Position numbers and translations under genes: made by a program
Notes under the pieces: model-generated
The model's input: the letters and a program-made list of their open reading frames with translations, nothing else
Told to the model about the DNA's origin: nothing
The model's database searches: none
Assembly (NCBI RefSeq): GCF_016862315.1
Contig: NZ_BOMS01000161.1
Coordinates: 1 to 55,537 of the forward strand
Length of the DNA stretch: 55,537 bases
Direction of reading: 5' to 3'
Origin: Actinoplanes palleronii
Lineage (GTDB): Bacteria; Actinomycetota; Actinomycetes; Mycobacteriales; Micromonosporaceae
In this document: one piece after another, positions 15,732 through 23,670 of the stretch
Position numbering within the stretch: the stretch's first letter is position 1
How the letters are laid out: each line of letters begins with the position of its first letter

Positions 15732-16793
15732 TCAGGTGCCGGGTTTGATCAGGCCGGTTTCGTAGGCCAGGACGACGGCCTGGGTTCGGTCGCGTAGGCG
15801 TAGTTTGGCCAGCATGTGACCCACGTGGGTTTTCACCGTGGTCTCGCTGACCTGCAGCAGTGCGGCGATCTCGGCGTTGGTGCGGCCGCGGGCGACGTGG
15901 ATCAGCACTTCGCGTTCGCGGCCGGTCAGCGTGCGGAGAGCGACGATGGTGCTGGTGTCGGCGACGGCGGGCAGGGTCGCCGCGAAGCGGGGCAGGACCC
16001 GGGCCAGTACCTGCGGGGTGACCACCGCGCCGCCCGCCGCGACCGCCCGGATCGCCGCGATCAGCTCCTCCTGCGGTGCGTCCTTGCAGAGGTAACCGGC
16101 GGCGCCCGCGGTGATCGCCTCGAACAGTTGCTCGTCGCTGTCCCGCGCGGTCAGCAGCAGCACCCGCACCGGCAGTCGCGCCCCGGCGATCGCCCGGGCG
16201 ACCGCGATACCGTCCATCCGGGGCAGCGCCACGTCGGCGATGAGCACGTCCGGCGAGAGCCGCCGGGCGAGTTCCAGCGCTTCCGCCCCGTCGCCGGTCT
16301 CACCCGCGACGATCAGTTCGGCCCGGCGCTCGCCATCACCCCAGACCCCACCGTCCGCCGGGCGGCCAACGCCTGCCGGGCTCCCGGCCACCGCCGGGTT
16401 GGCAATGCCGGTCAGGTTGCCAACCGCCTCCGGGTTGCCAACCCCTGCCGGGTTGCCGAGGCTCGCTGGGCTGCCAACCCCCGCTGGGCTGCCAACCCCT
16501 GCCGGGCTGGTGTCACCCGCCGGGCCACCAGCGCCTGCGCGGCCGCCGCTGCCTGCCGGTTTCGGGTCGATTGTCGGGTTCGTGCGATCGGTCGGGTTGC
16601 TGCTGCCGGCCGGGTCGCCGATGCCGGCGGGGTCTCTGCCGCCTGCCGTGGTGCTGCCAGCTGTGTCGACCTTGGTGGCGGTCGGGGGGTTCGGGAGCGG
16701 TGTGCCACCGGCGGTGGCTTCGGCGAGGGCGGCTCGCAGCCCGGCTCGCTGCAGGGCCGAGGCGTCTGCGAGCAGCAGCCGAATCGGTCTCAT
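15732..16793 (-). CDS. LuxR-type response regulator with expanded, atypical receiver
   Basis: A 353-residue NarL-type regulator about 130 residues longer than usual. Strand 1 and helix 1 (IRLLLADASALQRAGLRAALAEA, 4-26) are separated from the rest of the receiver by a Gly/Ala/Pro-rich insert (about 27-158). That insert contains hexapeptide repeats of PAGVGS type. The receiver resumes with phospho-Asp187 (LIADVALP), Thr215 and Lys237 (LCKD); a LuxR HTH occupies 285-345. The usual DD pair is DA (Asp10-Ala11), so metal binding may be altered. No histidine kinase is adjacent, so it is an orphan. Confidence 0.9.
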   Translation of the reverse strand: MRPIRLLLADASALQRAGLRAALAEATAGGTPLPNPPTATKVDTAGSTTAGGRDPAGIGDPAGSSNPTDRTNPTIDPKPAGSGGRAGAGGPAGDTSPAGVGSPAGVGSPASLGNPAGVGNPEAVGNLTGIANPAVAGSPAGVGRPADGGVWGDGERRAELIVAGETGDGAEALELARRLSPDVLIADVALPRMDGIAVARAIAGARLPVRVLLLTARDSDEQLFEAITAGAAGYLCKDAPQEELIAAIRAVAAGGAVVTPQVLARVLPRFAATLPAVADTSTIVALRTLTGREREVLIHVARGRTNAEIAALLQVSETTVKTHVGHMLAKLRLRDRTQAVVLAYETGLIKPGT

Positions 16794-16931
16794 CGAGCGC
16801 GGACCAGCCGTGCGACTCGCGGGCGCCCGGCCTGGGGCGGGTGCGGCGCGGGGGTGTGGGTGCCCGGGGGATGAGGGTGCGCCGGGATGTGCCGCCGGGG
16901 TGGGGGCGGGGTGCGGGGGTGGGGCGGGTGG

Positions 16932-18380
16932 TCAGGCAACGGGGTCGTCCGTGGAGGAGGGGGAAGGGGCTGCGGGGGGCAGCGTGGTGGGGGTGGGGGC
17001 TGACGGGGGCACGGGGGTGAGGGAGAGGACGGCGGGGGAGAGGCGGTCGGGTTCGGAGTCGGCGGGGAGGCCGGCGGTGGGTGACTGGGGGAACGGCGGT
17101 GGGGTGCCGCCGAACTCGGGGCAGAACGCCTGGTGGTTGCACCAGCCGCAGAGGCGGCTGGGTTTGGGGCGGAAGTCCTGGGTGCTCTTGGCGCGTTCGA
17201 CGGCCTGGGAGAGGGCGACCAGGGTGCGCTCGAAACGCTCCAGCTCGTCGGCCTCCGGGCTGTAGTCGAGGACCTCGGCGTCCTTCAGGTACAGCAGGCG
17301 CAGCACGCGGGGGACGACGCCGCGGGTGCGCCAGAGCACCAGGGCGTAGAACTTCAGCTGGAACAGGGCGCGGCCCTCGAACGCCTCGCGCGGGGCGCCG
17401 CCGGTCTTGTAGTCGACCACGCGCAGGTCGCCGGCCGGGGAGATGTCGAGGCGGTCGATGTAGCCGCGGATCAGCAGCTCGTCGCCGATCATCGTGGAGA
17501 TCAGGGTCTCCCGCTCGGCGGGCTCGAGGCGCTGCGGGTCCTCGACGGCGAAATAGCCCGGGAGCAGGTCGCCGGCGCTGGACAGGAAGGCGGCCAGCCG
17601 CGCGGCCTCGGCGGCGCCGGGCGGGGCGTCGACGAGCGCGAGCTGCCCGGTCGCGTCCACCTCCGCCGCCACCGCCGCCGGGTCACGGACCAGCGGCGGG
17701 ACAGCCGTGACGGCACCCTGCGACGCAACGGCCGCCACGTCACCGGCGCTCACCACCCCGGCCGCGGGGCCACCGGCGGGAGCCGCCCCGGCCGCGGGGT
17801 CGCCGAGGGGAGACGACACAGCCGCGGGCTCACCGGCGGGGGCTGACGAAGGCGTACCGGAAGCGGCGGCGCCGGAGGACAGCGGACCGGATGCGGGCAG
17901 CGGGCCGGAAGCGGAGGAGGTGGGCTGACCGGAAGTGGACAGCGGGCCGGAAGCGGAGGAGGTGGGCTGACCGGAAGTGGACAGCGGGCCGGGAGCGGCG
18001 GAGGGGCGTGGGGCGGGCTCGGTGGCGAACAGCGAGACCAGGCGCGGGTCGTGGGCGAGCAGGCGGTCCCACTCCGGCGCGACGAGGGCGGCCGCGGCCT
18101 GTGGGGTCCGGTCGGCGGCGGGCAGGTCGAACAGGCGCTCCAGGACGGCGTGCACCAGCGTGCCGCGGACCTGGTCGGCGGAGGGCTGCTCGGGCAGCTT
18201 GTCGATGGTGCGGAAGCGGAACAGCAGCGGGCAGGTCTTGAAATCGGCGGCCCGTGACGGTGACAGCGACGGCCCGGCCGGCCGATCTCCCAGGCCCGGA
18301 CGCCCCGCCGACGTCGCGGGGGAGGGGCCCGGACCGCCGGGGCCGGGCTGTGGGGGAGGGAACACCGTCTGTGCCGTCAT
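16932..18380 (-). CDS. RecB-family PD-(D/E)XK nuclease with Fe-S cysteine cluster
   Basis: A 482-residue nuclease homologous to mycobacterial Rv2119. It has the catalytic GYIDRLD...VVDYKTG (Asp309, Asp323, Lys325), a QLKFYALVLW motif and an AddB/Cas4-like cysteine set: Cys50 and Cys411, Cys414, Cys420. Residues about 121-258 are a Pro/Ala/Ser insert containing a 14-residue tandem repeat encoded by 42-bp units (17899-17982). The ATG at 18380 was chosen; upstream frame is not conserved-looking. Divergent from the M50 protease, 112 bp apart. Confidence 0.88.
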   Translation of the reverse strand: MTAQTVFPPPQPGPGGPGPSPATSAGRPGLGDRPAGPSLSPSRAADFKTCPLLFRFRTIDKLPEQPSADQVRGTLVHAVLERLFDLPAADRTPQAAAALVAPEWDRLLAHDPRLVSLFATEPAPRPSAAPGPLSTSGQPTSSASGPLSTSGQPTSSASGPLPASGPLSSGAAASGTPSSAPAGEPAAVSSPLGDPAAGAAPAGGPAAGVVSAGDVAAVASQGAVTAVPPLVRDPAAVAAEVDATGQLALVDAPPGAAEAARLAAFLSSAGDLLPGYFAVEDPQRLEPAERETLISTMIGDELLIRGYIDRLDISPAGDLRVVDYKTGGAPREAFEGRALFQLKFYALVLWRTRGVVPRVLRLLYLKDAEVLDYSPEADELERFERTLVALSQAVERAKSTQDFRPKPSRLCGWCNHQAFCPEFGGTPPPFPQSPTAGLPADSEPDRLSPAVLSLTPVPPSAPTPTTLPPAAPSPSSTDDPVA

Positions 18381-18492
18381 GCCAGCCAGGCTAGGCCAGA
18401 GGTACGACGAAAACCTCGCACGCCACCGGGCGCCCGGTGGACGCCGGCATCGTGATCCACACGACAGGCGCGGGATCCGTAGCATTCACCGG

Positions 18493-19644
18493 ATGGACGA
18501 CAGTGCGACGCAGCGGCCCCCGGCGCCCGGCGGCGGCCGGCCGGTGGGTCACGTGCTGGGCATCCCGGTGCACGCGAACGCCTCGATGCTACTGCTCGCG
18601 GCGCTGGTCACGGTGGTCTACGGCAACTACGCGCAGGCCGAGCTGGGTCTCGGGCAGCCCTGGGCCTACCTGGTCGGCCTCGGGTTCGTGGTGTGCCTGC
18701 TCGGTTCGGTGCTGCTGCACGAGCTGGGCCACGCGCTGATCGCCCGGCGCAACGGCATCGGCGTGCGGCGGATCACCCTGGAGCTGCTCAGCGGCTGGAC
18801 CGAAATGGATCGGGACGCGCCGACCCCGCGGGTCGACGCGCTGGTCTCGCTGGCCGGTCCGGCCGTGTCGCTGTTGCTCGGCGGCGTGGCCACCGGTGCG
18901 GCGCTGGCGCTGCCGGAGGACACCGTGCCCGGGCAGATCGCGTTCCAGCTGGCGGTCAGCAACGTGCTGGTGGCGGTCTTCAACGTGCTGCCCGGGCTCC
19001 CGCTGGACGGCGGGCGGGCGCTGCGTGCCGGGCTGTGGGCGCTGTTCAGGGACCGCAACCGGGCGACGGTGGTGGCCGGCTGGGCCGGCCGGGTGATCGC
19101 CTTCAGCACCGCCGTGGTCGTGCTGCTGCTGTTCCAGCTGGGCATCCTCACCCTGTTCGGGATGGTGTTCGTGCTGCTGGTCACGCTGACCCTGTGGCAC
19201 GGCGCCGGGCAGTCGATCCGGCTCGGCCGGATGACCGGGCGGTTCCCGCTGATCGACCTGGGTGAGCTGGCCCGGCCGCTGCTGTCGGTGCCGGCCGGCA
19301 CGCCGCTCGGTGAGGCGCAGCGGCGCCGGGCCGAGGACCCCCGGCCGGACGTGGTGCTCGCGGTCGCCGACTCGGCGGGTAGCCTCACCGCGCTGGTCGA
19401 CCCGGTCGCCGCCGAGCGCGTGCCGGTCGACCGGCGGCCCTGGGTGAGCGTGGACAGCGTGTCGCGCTCCCGTGACGCGCTGACCACCCTGCCGGTGGGA
19501 CTCACCGGTGAACAGGTGGTCCGCGCGCTGCAGGCCCACCCGGGTGCGCAGTACCTGGTGACGGCAGGCGAGGATGTCATCGGCGTCCTGCGGGTCGCCG
19601 ACGTCGCGGCCGTCCTCGAACCGCGACGGGCGCAACGGACCTGA
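18493..19644 (+). CDS. Site-2 protease family (M50) membrane metalloprotease
   Basis: A 383-residue intramembrane protease. About six hydrophobic segments carry the zinc motif HELGH (76-80) and the second motif LPGLPLDGGRALR with the third ligand Asp. The C-terminal ~120 residues resemble degenerate CBS domains, as in Rip3-like proteins. It should cleave membrane-spanning substrates. TAGCAT (18480-18485) lies 7 nt before the ATG, so the message is probably leaderless. trmI begins 15 bp after its stop, suggesting an operon. Confidence 0.93.
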   Translation: MDDSATQRPPAPGGGRPVGHVLGIPVHANASMLLLAALVTVVYGNYAQAELGLGQPWAYLVGLGFVVCLLGSVLLHELGHALIARRNGIGVRRITLELLSGWTEMDRDAPTPRVDALVSLAGPAVSLLLGGVATGAALALPEDTVPGQIAFQLAVSNVLVAVFNVLPGLPLDGGRALRAGLWALFRDRNRATVVAGWAGRVIAFSTAVVVLLLFQLGILTLFGMVFVLLVTLTLWHGAGQSIRLGRMTGRFPLIDLGELARPLLSVPAGTPLGEAQRRRAEDPRPDVVLAVADSAGSLTALVDPVAAERVPVDRRPWVSVDSVSRSRDALTTLPVGLTGEQVVRALQAHPGAQYLVTAGEDVIGVLRVADVAAVLEPRRAQRT

Positions 19645-19659
19645 ACTGAGAGAGAGTCA

Positions 19660-20658
19660 TTGACCACGATCCCCGACACCGCTGCCGTCGACGAGCAGGT
19701 GCCGGCACACGGCGGCCCGTTCCGTACGGGTGACCGCGTCCAGCTCACCGACCCGAAGGGCCGGATGCACACGATCGTGCTCGAGCCCGGCAAGGCGTTC
19801 CACACGCACCGCGGCGCGCTGGAGCACGACGCGCTGATCGGCCTGCCGGACGGCAGTGTGATCACCGCGACCAGCGGCACCCAGTACCTGGCGCTGCGCC
19901 CGCTGCTCAGCGACTACGTGCTGAGCATGCCGCGCGGCGCACAGGTGATCTACCCGAAGGACGCGGCGCAGATCGTCGCGATGGGCGACATCTTCCCGGG
20001 TGCCAAGGTGCTCGAGGCCGGCGCCGGCTCCGGCGCGCTGACCTGCTCGCTGCTGCGCGCGGTCGGCGCCGGCGGCGAGGTGCACAGCTACGAGCTGCGC
20101 CCGGACTTCGCGGCGATCGCCCGCAAGAACGTGGAAGCGTTCTTCGGCGGCCCGCACCCGGCCTGGCACCTGCACGACGGCGACGTCGCGGACAACGACA
20201 TCACCGGCTTCGACCGGATCGTGCTGGACATGCTGACCCCGTGGGAGGCGCTCGCGATGGTCGAGCGCTCGCTGATCCCCGGTGGCGTGTTCCTCGGCTA
20301 CGTGGCCACCACGCCGCAGCTGTCCGAGCTGGTCGAGGCGCTGCGCGAGCGCGGTGGCTGGACCGAGCCGCGGGCCTGGGAGTCGCTGATCCGGGACTGG
20401 CACGCCGACGGCCTGGCGGTCCGCCCGGACCACCGGATGATCGCGCACACCGCGTTCCTGGTGTCGTCGCGCAAGCTGGCACCCGGTGTCACCGCGCCGG
20501 TGCGGCGCCGCAAGCCGAGCAAGGGCGCCGAGGCGTACCAGCTGAAGCGGGCCGCGCAGGCCGCGCTCGCCGCGACCGCCGAGCGCGAGGCGGCGAAGGC
20601 GGACGAGGAACCGCAGGCAGTGGCAGGCGTGGATCAGGACGACACCTCCGGGGAGTGA
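19660..20658 (+). CDS. trmI: tRNA (adenine-58-N1)-methyltransferase TrmI
   Basis: A 332-residue methyltransferase that makes m1A58 in the tRNA T-loop. An N-terminal beta domain (about 22-75) precedes a Rossmann domain with SAM motif VLEAGAGSGALTCSLLRA, acidic EL in VHSYELRPDF, and catalytic-region DRIVLDMLTPWEAL. It corresponds to mycobacterial Rv2118c, which also lies beside the proteasome genes. The start is TTG at 19660 after GAGAGAG; no in-frame ATG fits. The C-terminal tail (about 285-332) is charged and variable. Confidence 0.95.
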   Translation: MTTIPDTAAVDEQVPAHGGPFRTGDRVQLTDPKGRMHTIVLEPGKAFHTHRGALEHDALIGLPDGSVITATSGTQYLALRPLLSDYVLSMPRGAQVIYPKDAAQIVAMGDIFPGAKVLEAGAGSGALTCSLLRAVGAGGEVHSYELRPDFAAIARKNVEAFFGGPHPAWHLHDGDVADNDITGFDRIVLDMLTPWEALAMVERSLIPGGVFLGYVATTPQLSELVEALRERGGWTEPRAWESLIRDWHADGLAVRPDHRMIAHTAFLVSSRKLAPGVTAPVRRRKPSKGAEAYQLKRAAQAALAATAEREAAKADEEPQAVAGVDQDDTSGE

Positions 20659-20723
20659 CCGGGCTCGCCGAGTCCGGTAACTTCCTCCGAGGACGTCGAT
20701 GGGAGGACAGGGGAGTGGGCGCG

Positions 20724-21314
20724 ATGAGTTCTCCGCCGTTCGGTGGCAGCAACGAGATGCCGGCGGTGTTCCCGGACTGGTCGCCCTATCCCGATCTGGA
20801 CTCGGCGGCACGCGCCTACCTGCGCGACCCCGAGGTGGCTCTGGAGGCGCTGTTCGGGGTGCTGCGCGGGGCCTCGGTGCTCTGTTTCACGCTGGAACGC
20901 TTCGTCAACGAGGTGAACGGGGTCTGGCAGGAGGTCGTCGTCTGCGACGGCAGCCGGCTGGTGCTCTGGCACGGTGAGGACGTGGCGCCCGGCGACGGGC
21001 CGGTCGGCTCGATGACCTCGTCGCTGCGGGTGGTGCCGCTGTCCACGATCACCGAGGTGGGCTGCCGGCGGCGGCTCACCCGGACCACCACCGGGCAGGC
21101 CCGGGTCGACAGCATCGACGTCTACCTGCTGCTCAGCTCGGTGGACGACGCGGTGCCGCCGCCCGGGCTGGCCGAGGACGACGGCCGGGCCCCGCTGCGG
21201 CACGACGCGCTGCGGTTCGGCAAGACCCTGGACGACGGAGGGCCGGGTCAGATCGCCCGGTTGGAGGAATTCTCCCGGGTGGTGGCGTCCCTCGTGGGCC
21301 GCCCCACCCTCTGA
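20724..21314 (+). CDS. Conserved actinobacterial protein of unknown function
   Basis: A 196-residue soluble protein, mixed alpha/beta, with CFTLERFVNEVNGVWQEVVVCDGSRLVLWHGED and SSLRVVPLSTITEVGCRRRLTRT segments, no signal or membrane segment. It occupies the place of Rv2117 between trmI and arc, so it is probably a conserved locus member; I do not recognise a function. ATG 20724 has GGGAG 8 nt upstream; GTG at 20715 with GGGAGG upstream is an equal alternative adding three residues. Confidence 0.75.
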   Translation: MSSPPFGGSNEMPAVFPDWSPYPDLDSAARAYLRDPEVALEALFGVLRGASVLCFTLERFVNEVNGVWQEVVVCDGSRLVLWHGEDVAPGDGPVGSMTSSLRVVPLSTITEVGCRRRLTRTTTGQARVDSIDVYLLLSSVDDAVPPPGLAEDDGRAPLRHDALRFGKTLDDGGPGQIARLEEFSRVVASLVGRPTL

Positions 21315-21350
21315 GAATCATTCACTTTCATTCATCGGCGGCGATGTGCT

Positions 21351-21638
21351 TCACACCGCCTCAGGGCCGGCGACTTCCACGTCGTCCGCGGTGCGGACGA
21401 CGTGGATGCAATCACCCGGGCATTCCTTCGCGGAGTCGATGACTTCGAGAAGCAAATGGCGCGGAACGCCGGCCCGCACGCCCGTGGTTTGCAACAACTC
21501 ACCGGTGTCGTCTTTGACATACGCCAGGCCGTCGATGTCCAGCTCGAAGACCTCCGGAGCGTATTGGACGCAGAGTCCGTCACCGGTGCACAAGTCCTGA
21601 TCGATCCAGACCTGCAGCTCATCAGTGTCTGCTGACAC
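21351..21638 (-). CDS. Ferredoxin, 3Fe-4S/4Fe-4S single-cluster type
   Basis: A 95-residue electron carrier. Cluster ligands are seen in CTGDGLCVQYAPEVF (C-x5-C) and AKECPGDCIHV (C-x3-C), the pattern of short actinobacterial ferredoxins that feed cytochromes P450 and other oxidoreductases. GTG at 21638 follows GGGAGGTAGGA and is preferred to a TTG at 21653. It diverges from arc with 174 bp between the starts. A ferredoxin at this position beside the proteasome ATPase recurs in actinobacteria to my knowledge; no functional link is shown. Confidence 0.9.
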   Translation of the reverse strand: MSADTDELQVWIDQDLCTGDGLCVQYAPEVFELDIDGLAYVKDDTGELLQTTGVRAGVPRHLLLEVIDSAKECPGDCIHVVRTADDVEVAGPEAV

Positions 21639-21769
21639 TCCTACCTCCCACAACTGGTTGCCCGGAAACGTACCCGAACCCTGGCCGACCGGCTCATGGG
21701 TGGTCGCACCAATCGATCAAGAGTCGGTGACGAGGGTGTTGCATGGGATGAAATCCGCTCCGCAACAGC

Positions 21770-21775
21770 TAGTGT
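21770..21775 (+). promoter_or_regulatory. arc -10 hexamer
   Basis: TAGTGT fits the actinobacterial -10 consensus. It would start transcription near 21782, giving a roughly 30-nt leader with the strong ribosome site GGGGAGGTGGG before the GTG of arc. No good -35 is visible. Confidence 0.45.
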
Positions 21776-21812
21776 TGAGCCATAACGTTCGAGCCCCCCG
21801 GGGAGGTGGGAC

Positions 21813-23594
21813 GTGGCACGTAGCGACGAAGCGGACTCCCGCGCCGCACGATGGGAGAAGGAAGCCAACGATCTCTCAAGTCAGGTCGCGTTCCTGCAAG
21901 AGGAACTCGCTCTGGTGCGGAGGAAGTTGACCGAGAGCCCCCGACACGTCCGGCAGCTCGAGGAACGGCTCGCGGCAACGCAGGCGCAGCTCTCCCGAGT
22001 GACCGAGAACAACGAGCGGCTCGTGGCGACCCTCAAGGAAGCCCGAGCTCAGATCGTCACTCTCAAGGAAGAGATTGACCGGCTCGCCCAGCCGCCCAGC
22101 GGCTACGGCGTGTTCCTGTCGGCCCACGAGGACGGCACGGTGGACGTGTTCACCGGCGGCCGTAAGTTGCGGGTGGCGGTCTCGCCGTCGCTCGCGACCG
22201 ACGAGTTGCAGCGGGGCCAGGAGGTCCTGCTGAACGACGCGCTCAACGTCGTCGACGCGTTCGGGTTCGAACGCACCGGCGAGGTCGTCCTGCTCAAGGA
22301 GGTCCTGGACAACCCGTCCGGTGGCATCCGCGACCGGGCGCTGGTGGTCTCGCACGCCGACGAGGAACGGATCGTCTTCCTCGCCGACTCGCTCGAGGTC
22401 GCCAAGTTGCGCGCCGGTGACTCGCTCATGATCGAGCCCCGTTCGGCGTACGCGTACGAGCGGATCCCGAAGAGTGAGGTCGAGGAGCTCGTCCTGGAGG
22501 AGGTCCCCGACGTCGACTACTCCGACATCGGTGGCCTGCACTCGCAGATCGAGCAGATCCGCGACGCGGTGGAGCTGCCCTTCCTGCACGCCGATCTGTT
22601 CCGGGAGCACCAGCTGCGCCCGCCGAAGGGCATCCTGCTCTACGGCCCGCCCGGCTGCGGCAAGACCCTGATCGCGAAGGCGGTGGCCAACTCGTTGGCC
22701 AAGAAGATCGCCGAGCGGCGTGGCGAGGAGAAGCACACCAGCTACTTCCTCAACATCAAGGGCCCGGAGCTGCTGAACAAGTACGTGGGTGAGACCGAGC
22801 GGCACATCCGCCTGGTCTTCCAGCGGGCCCGGGAGAAGGCCAGCGAGGGCACCCCGGTGATCGTGTTCTTCGACGAGATGGACTCGATCTTCCGGACTCG
22901 TGGCTCCGGCGTCTCCAGCGACGTGGAGAACACCATCGTTCCCCAGTTGCTCAGCGAGATCGACGGTGTCGAGGGCCTGGAGAACGTGATCGTCATCGGC
23001 GCGTCGAACCGGGAAGACATGATCGACCCGGCGATCCTGCGCCCCGGCCGTCTCGATGTGAAGATCAAGATCGAGCGTCCGGACGCCGAGGCGGCGAAGG
23101 ACATCTTCGCCAAGTACATCCTGGCGGAGCTGCCGCTCAGTGAGGACGACCTCAAGGAGCACGACAACAACCGGGCTGCGACCGTCGCCGCGATGATCGA
23201 GGCGACCGTGCTGCGGATGTACACGGAGACCGAGGAGAACCGCTTCCTCGAGGTCACCTACGCCAACGGTGACAAGGAGGTCCTGTACTTCAAGGACTTC
23301 AACTCCGGCGCGATGATCCAGAACATCGTGGACCGCGGCAAGAAGATGGCGATCAAGGAGTTCCTCACCTCCGGGACGAAGGGCCTGCGACTCCAGCACC
23401 TGCTGGACAGCTGCGTCGACGAGTTCCGGGAGAACGAGGACCTGCCGAACACCACCAACCCGGACGACTGGGCCCGCATCTCCGGCAAGAAGGGCGAGCG
23501 GATCGTCTACATCCGCACGCTCGTCTCCGGCGGCAAGGGCGCGGAGGCCGGACGGTCGATCGAGACCGCGAGCAACACCGGCCAGTATCTGTAA
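21813..23594 (+). CDS. arc: Proteasome-associated AAA ATPase Arc/Mpa
   Basis: A 593-residue hexameric unfoldase that recognises pupylated proteins and feeds them to the 20S core. An N-terminal coiled coil (about 10-92) binds Pup; tandem OB domains follow (about 95-230); the AAA module has Walker A GPPGCGKT (278-285), Walker B FFDEMD (352-357) and arginine-finger region ILRPGRLD. The C-terminus is GQYL, the motif that docks into PrcA pockets and opens the gate. GTG at 21813 is preceded by a strong ribosome site. A terminator hairpin follows, so it is a separate unit from dop-pup. Confidence 0.98.
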   Translation: MARSDEADSRAARWEKEANDLSSQVAFLQEELALVRRKLTESPRHVRQLEERLAATQAQLSRVTENNERLVATLKEARAQIVTLKEEIDRLAQPPSGYGVFLSAHEDGTVDVFTGGRKLRVAVSPSLATDELQRGQEVLLNDALNVVDAFGFERTGEVVLLKEVLDNPSGGIRDRALVVSHADEERIVFLADSLEVAKLRAGDSLMIEPRSAYAYERIPKSEVEELVLEEVPDVDYSDIGGLHSQIEQIRDAVELPFLHADLFREHQLRPPKGILLYGPPGCGKTLIAKAVANSLAKKIAERRGEEKHTSYFLNIKGPELLNKYVGETERHIRLVFQRAREKASEGTPVIVFFDEMDSIFRTRGSGVSSDVENTIVPQLLSEIDGVEGLENVIVIGASNREDMIDPAILRPGRLDVKIKIERPDAEAAKDIFAKYILAELPLSEDDLKEHDNNRAATVAAMIEATVLRMYTETEENRFLEVTYANGDKEVLYFKDFNSGAMIQNIVDRGKKMAIKEFLTSGTKGLRLQHLLDSCVDEFRENEDLPNTTNPDDWARISGKKGERIVYIRTLVSGGKGAEAGRSIETASNTGQYL

Positions 23595-23623
23595 CGGTCA
23601 TTTTGTAGTCAGAAAGTGATCGG

Positions 23624-23653
23624 CGGGGGCGGGCGAGTATTCGCCCGCCCCCG
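23624..23653 (+). terminator. Terminator after arc
   Basis: A perfect 13-bp GC-rich stem (23624-23636 with 23641-23653) and a GTAT loop, 30 bp past the arc stop. It has no U-tract. The -10 of the next gene (TACTGT, 23656-23661) begins immediately after. Confidence 0.75.
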
Positions 23654-23670
23654 GTTACTGTGTGTCGGCT

